Positions 4,994 through 7,893 of a stretch of 7,893 nt of DNA are shown piece by piece (the stretch's first letter is position 1; each line of letters begins with the position of its first letter). Under the pieces are notes generated by a model. The model ran no database searches. It was given only the letters and a program-made list of their open reading frames with translations, and had not been told where the DNA came from. The translations under genes were made by a program, and so were the position numbers. The DNA is from Deltaproteobacteria bacterium UBA7527 (GTDB lineage Bacteria; Desulfobacterota; Syntrophorhabdia; Syntrophorhabdales; Syntrophorhabdaceae), in assembly GCA_002478225.1 (NCBI GenBank), contig DLMV01000017.1, positions 3,604-11,496 on the forward strand, in the 5' to 3' direction.

Positions 4994-6016
4994 TTATGGA
5001 TACTGCGGGACGCTTTTGAGCCCGGCCGTCTCGTCGATGCCGAGGGCGATGTTCATGTTCTGCACAGCCTGGCCTGACGCACCTTTGACGAGATTGTCGA
5101 TGGCGGAGATGATCACGATCCTTCCGTCCCCGAAGACCTTCAGACCGATATCGCAATAGTTCGAGAACCGCGTGAACCGGGTATCGGGATATGCGCCTTC
5201 ATCAGCAATGCGCACGAACGGCTCGCCGGCATAGGTCTTCCTGTATAGCGCGAGGATGTCCTTTGTTGCGGCATGTTCTTTCAGCCTGCCGTAGACCGTT
5301 GTGAGGATGCCCCTGTTCATCGGTAAAAGATGAGGGACAAAGATAACCTTCATCGGGGCGAACTTGCTTACCTCTTTCTGTATCTCCGGCTCATGACGGT
5401 GGACGCCTACATTATATGCCCTGAAGCCCTCCGAGACCTCGCAAAACATGCTTCCCAGCTTGGTCTCCCGACCGGCTCCGCTTACGCCGGATTTGGAATC
5501 AACAAAGATATCGCCGGTCAGTAAACCGTTCTTCAGCAGAGGGTAGACCGCAAGGATGGCAGAGGTGGGGTAGCAACCGGGGTTGCCGATAAGCTTCGCC
5601 CCCTTTATCCTGTCGCGGTAAAGCTCGGGCAGCCCGTAGACCGCTTTCGGGATCAGCTCTTTGACAACGTGAGGGATATAAGCCTTTTCATAGACAGCGG
5701 CGTCCTCAAACCGAAAATCGGCGCTCAAATCGACGATCACGGCCTTGCCGTCGTAAAGCGCCTTCGCCGTCTCCATCGAATTCCCATGCGGCAGGCACAG
5801 GAAGTAGACATCGCATTTCCCCTTATGGTCCCCGTCGGTAGGTTCCAGGGTCTCTTCAAAAAGCCCCTGAAGGAGAGGAAATATCTCTGATATCCTTTTG
5901 CCCTTATAAGTATTTGAGGTGATCAGCGTGATCTTTGCCCGAGGATGAGTAAGGAGCGTGGATATCAGTACAAGACCTGTATATCCAGTGGCGCCAACAA
6001 TACCGATCTTCTGCAT
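4994..6016 (-). CDS. argC: N-acetyl-gamma-glutamyl-phosphate reductase
   Basis: The 340-residue product matches type 1 ArgC in length. The enzyme reduces N-acetylglutamyl phosphate with NADPH to N-acetylglutamate semialdehyde, the third step of arginine synthesis, in the cytoplasm. The nucleotide-binding GIVGATGYTG lies at residues 5-14, the catalytic Cys148 in GNPGCYPT, and the second active-site residue His208 in VGVHRHEPE. LSADFRF (97-103) and VYGLPEL (126-132) are also typical. The gene starts 6 bases after the rpsI stop. There is no purine-rich ribosome binding site next to the ATG (the - strand reads CCCTCC there), so translation is probably coupled to rpsI. Its expression should follow the ribosomal operon, perhaps linking arginine supply to growth. 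No other arg gene is in the window. Confidence 0.96.
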   Translation of the reverse strand: MQKIGIVGATGYTGLVLISTLLTHPRAKITLITSNTYKGKRISEIFPLLQGLFEETLEPTDGDHKGKCDVYFLCLPHGNSMETAKALYDGKAVIVDLSADFRFEDAAVYEKAYIPHVVKELIPKAVYGLPELYRDRIKGAKLIGNPGCYPTSAILAVYPLLKNGLLTGDIFVDSKSGVSGAGRETKLGSMFCEVSEGFRAYNVGVHRHEPEIQKEVSKFAPMKVIFVPHLLPMNRGILTTVYGRLKEHAATKDILALYRKTYAGEPFVRIADEGAYPDTRFTRFSNYCDIGLKVFGDGRIVIISAIDNLVKGASGQAVQNMNIALGIDETAGLKSVPQYP

Positions 6017-6022
6017 GGAGGG

Positions 6023-6415
6023 TTATCTCTTTGAGAACTGGAAGCTTGCCCTTGCCGCCTTCTTCCCGTATTTCTTTCTCTCTTTTACCCTTGGATCCCT
6101 GGTAATGAGCCCCTGTTTTTTAAGAGTGGCCCTGAGATTAACGTTGAATTCCAGCAGGGCCTTGGCAATTCCATGACCTAATGCCCATGCCTGGGCAGGA
6201 ATGCCACCGCCATATATGTTCGCGGTAACATCGAACTTGCCGATGTTGCCGGTAAGCACAAAAGGCTTTGCGACCATCAACCGCCATTCTTCGAGCGGAA
6301 AATATTCCTCAAGCTTTCTTCCGTTGATGTTGAACTCGCCTGCACCTTGCTTGATCCATACCCTTGCTACCGCGGTTTTCCGTTTCCCTGTTGCATAGTA
6401 CCTTTTTTCAGGCAC
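6023..6415 (-). CDS. rpsI: 30S ribosomal protein S9
   Basis: The 130-residue product is full length for S9, which sits in the head of the small ribosomal subunit. The N-terminal YYATGKRKTAVARV, the central GGGIPAQAWALGHGIAKALL and the C-terminal TRDPRVKERKKYGKKAARAS are family marks. The last residues FSKR form the tail that reaches the P-site tRNA. The start is GTG at 6415-6413, since the family begins just here and no in-frame ATG precedes it. It follows the rplM stop after a single base, the usual rplM-rpsI pair. Confidence 0.97.
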   Translation of the reverse strand: MPEKRYYATGKRKTAVARVWIKQGAGEFNINGRKLEEYFPLEEWRLMVAKPFVLTGNIGKFDVTANIYGGGIPAQAWALGHGIAKALLEFNVNLRATLKKQGLITRDPRVKERKKYGKKAARASFQFSKR

Positions 6416-6416
6416 C

Positions 6417-6854
6417 TCATACCTCCTTTAATGTGATCTCCTTTGGCATCTGCGCTTTGTGGGGATGTTCGCTTCCCTTGTATACTTTGAGCTTCTTCAA
6501 AAGCTGTCTCCCCAGATTGTTCTTGGGCAGCATGCCCTTCACGGCATACACAATGAGCTCTTCCGGCTTCTTTTCAAGCAGCGTCTTCGCATTCACCACC
6601 CTCAGACCGCCCGGGTAGCCGCTGTGCTTGCTGTATGTCTTCTGAATGAGCTTTTTGCCGGTAAGCTTTACCTTTTCGGCATTCACCACGATGATGAAAT
6701 CCCCCACATCCATATAAGGCGTGAATGTAGGCTTCTCTTTTCCCCTCAGAATGCTTGCAACCCTTGCCGCAAGCCTGCCAAGAGCTTCCCCTTCTGCGTT
6801 CACAACGTACCAGTCTCTTGCAACGTCACCTGATTTTGGAAAATATGTCTTCAT
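6417..6854 (-). CDS. rplM: 50S ribosomal protein L13
   Basis: The 145-residue product is full length for L13, an early-assembling protein of the large ribosomal subunit. It shows the opening KTYFPKSGDVARDWYVVNAE, the conserved LGRLAARVASILRGKEKPTF (about 25-44), DVGDFIIVVNAEKVKLTGKK (49-68), the KTYSKHSGYPGGLR loop (72-85), AVKGMLPKNNLGRQ and the final KVYKGSEHPHKAQMP. The ATG at 6854 has AGGTGAGA 3-10 bases upstream. It is the first gene of rplM-rpsI-argC. The leader from the predicted promoter is only about 19 bases, too short for a complex autoregulatory fold. Confidence 0.97.
   Translation of the reverse strand: MKTYFPKSGDVARDWYVVNAEGEALGRLAARVASILRGKEKPTFTPYMDVGDFIIVVNAEKVKLTGKKLIQKTYSKHSGYPGGLRVVNAKTLLEKKPEELIVYAVKGMLPKNNLGRQLLKKLKVYKGSEHPHKAQMPKEITLKEV
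6421..6428 (-). promoter_or_regulatory. Ribosome binding site for rpsI inside the end of rplM
   Basis: On the - strand AAGGAGGT (6428-6421) is a full-length match to the Shine-Dalgarno consensus, 5 bases before the GTG of rpsI, and lies within the last codons of rplM. An ATG directly after it (6420-6418) is out of frame and too close to be used, so the GTG is the start. Confidence 0.8.
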
Positions 6855-6879
6855 TATCTCACCTGAAAAAAATTTGTTT

Positions 6880-6908
6880 ACGATAATATATTTAGGGGCT
6901 TAAGTCAA
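6880..6908 (-). promoter_or_regulatory. Predicted promoter of the rplM-rpsI-argC operon
   Basis: On the - strand TTGACT (6908-6903) and TATCGT (6885-6880) are separated by 17 bases, in an AT-rich 65-base gap after the glycosyltransferase gene. Transcription would start near 6873. The bases TCC before TTGAC are the same as at the two promoters at 2914 and 3091. Confidence 0.5.
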
Positions 6909-6919
6909 GGAAAACTTTC

Positions 6920-7893
6920 TCATGCCGTATCTTCCCCTTCGTCCTCCTCATCGTCATCAGACCCATCACGATCTTTTAACGTTAGCAATACAAAATTATT
7001 CTCAAGGTCACCTTTCCTTTCCTTATCTTCGACGAGCATGATCCTCACACGCTCGGGTTCAAGGCCTTTTTTCAGTTCTTCCATAAAGATACCGTCAGTG
7101 ATGATAAAACCTCCGGGACGGTTCTTAAAAAAAATACCTGCATCATCAACGGAGGCTAAGTTCTTCAGATGACCGGGGCGGTTCAAATAGAAGACAAGGG
7201 ACGAATTGCTGACCTTGAAGAAGGCTATGTTGCTGTCGTCGACCCCTCTTAATTCCTTCACGACAGCGGCGCAAAAGGGACGCAGGGTCCTCTTCTCTTC
7301 TGCAATGGCCATCCCAACCGTAAAGACCCATATCTCGGCGCACCAGATCAGCAGGAGAAGCAGCCCCATGCCATGCCGGGGCTTCCCCTTCCAGAGCAAT
7401 GCAATTGCCGCTATCCCCCCTGCGAAGACCACGGGGCCGACGATCAGCTGCGAGAAATGCCCGGGCATATCACCCTGGAAGTAGGCATAGGTCATCACCG
7501 CACCGCCAACGACAGGGATGATGCCGGTGATCACGGCTGCTGCCTGCATGACATTCTTCCGGATCGATCCGTTGCTGCCGAACCATTGCGAGAGGGCGCG
7601 TCCCGTAATAAGGGCAAGTGCAGGAACAAGCGGCAGGATATAGTAGCTTCTCCTTGAACCTGATAGGGTAAAGAACAGGAATATTGTCACCGCCGATATG
7701 ATAACCCACCGGTATTGCTGGTTATACCCCTTGCCGTGCATATGCCACAACGCAGCGATCAGAATGAGCGTCCAGGGGAGGAAAAAGACCAGGGTGTGTT
7801 TGACATAGGCGTAGGGAGGCTCGATGTGGTCAAAGGGCCTGACAAACCTGAGAACGTTCTCTCTCCACATCAATGTAACGGACTCCCAGGAGC
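6920..7893 (-). CDS. ArnT-like (GT39/GT83-type) membrane glycosyltransferase, C-terminal part
   Basis: The frame is open to the window edge and ends in TGA at 6922-6920; 323 complete residues are visible. The TTG at 7873 is an internal leucine codon, because the frame continues upstream as SWESVT. The start ENVLRFVRPFDHIEPPYAY and the later SGSRRSYYILPLVPALAL are marks of the ArnT / dolichyl-phosphate-mannose-transferase-like family, which moves sugars from polyprenyl phosphate carriers to acceptors such as lipid A on the outer face of the inner membrane. About five membrane helices are visible (roughly residues 34-50, 62-94, 114-137, 145-167 and 174-196). A soluble domain of about 110 residues follows. 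The catalytic DE loop would be upstream of the window. The protein ends in an acidic tail, DGSDDDEEDEGEDTA (309-323), unusual for the family. The acceptor is unknown. Confidence 0.85.
   Translation of the reverse strand, partial: SWESVTLMWRENVLRFVRPFDHIEPPYAYVKHTLVFFLPWTLILIAALWHMHGKGYNQQYRWVIISAVTIFLFFTLSGSRRSYYILPLVPALALITGRALSQWFGSNGSIRKNVMQAAAVITGIIPVVGGAVMTYAYFQGDMPGHFSQLIVGPVVFAGGIAAIALLWKGKPRHGMGLLLLLIWCAEIWVFTVGMAIAEEKRTLRPFCAAVVKELRGVDDSNIAFFKVSNSSLVFYLNRPGHLKNLASVDDAGIFFKNRPGGFIITDGIFMEELKKGLEPERVRIMLVEDKERKGDLENNFVLLTLKDRDGSDDDEEDEGEDTA

Noticed and set aside
4695..5156. 153-codon - strand open frame across the argC 3' end
   Set aside because: It is out of frame with argC, spans two convergent genes and is rich in arginine, serine and cysteine, as expected for a shadow frame.
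6459..6833. 124-codon + strand open frame over rplM
   Set aside because: It is the antisense shadow of a well-supported ribosomal protein gene.

Overview
This is a stretch of chromosome from a free-living Gram-negative-type bacterium, read here as mostly housekeeping genes separated by unusually repeat-rich gaps. The order rplM-rpsI-argC, with the arginine gene directly behind the two ribosomal protein genes, is an arrangement I associate with Geobacter-like Desulfobacterota and some Nitrospirota. The balanced base composition, an ArnT-like membrane glycosyltransferase and the REP-like repeats fit the same broad groups. This assignment is inference; nothing here fixes a genus.

Layout. 1-840 (+) is the 3' third of rnr (RNase R). 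909-1493 (+) is a small helical protein with a PhoU-like look. 1506-1632 holds REP-like repeats: one inverted and two direct copies of a 23-base motif. 1690-1779 (-) is tRNA-Ser(UGA) with an encoded CCA end. 1797-1827 is a short array of 7-base repeats that also forms a hairpin. 1831-2820 (-) is fabH. 2866-3136 is the divergent control region between fabH and the next + strand gene; it holds two outward-facing promoters with the same -35 region and a set of 7-base repeat arrays between them. 3137-4018 and 4015-4986 (+) are two overlapping membrane protein genes: an EamA-type transporter and an LPG-synthase/YbhN-type flippase-like protein. Convergent to them, on the - strand, lie argC (4994-6016), rpsI (6023-6415) and rplM (6417-6854), one tightly packed operon with a promoter at 6880-6908. 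Upstream of that on the same strand is the 3' part of an ArnT-like glycosyltransferase gene (6920-7893) that runs off the window.

The genes do not form one pathway. They cover RNA decay (rnr), translation (rplM, rpsI, tRNA-Ser), fatty acid initiation (fabH), arginine synthesis (argC) and envelope functions (both transporter-like proteins and the glycosyltransferase). I found no defence system, phage, integrase or transposase gene. The least explained material is non-coding: degenerate arrays with a strict 7-base period, a 13-base inverted repeat carrying the -35 elements of the divergent promoters, and the REP-like hairpin beside the tRNA gene.
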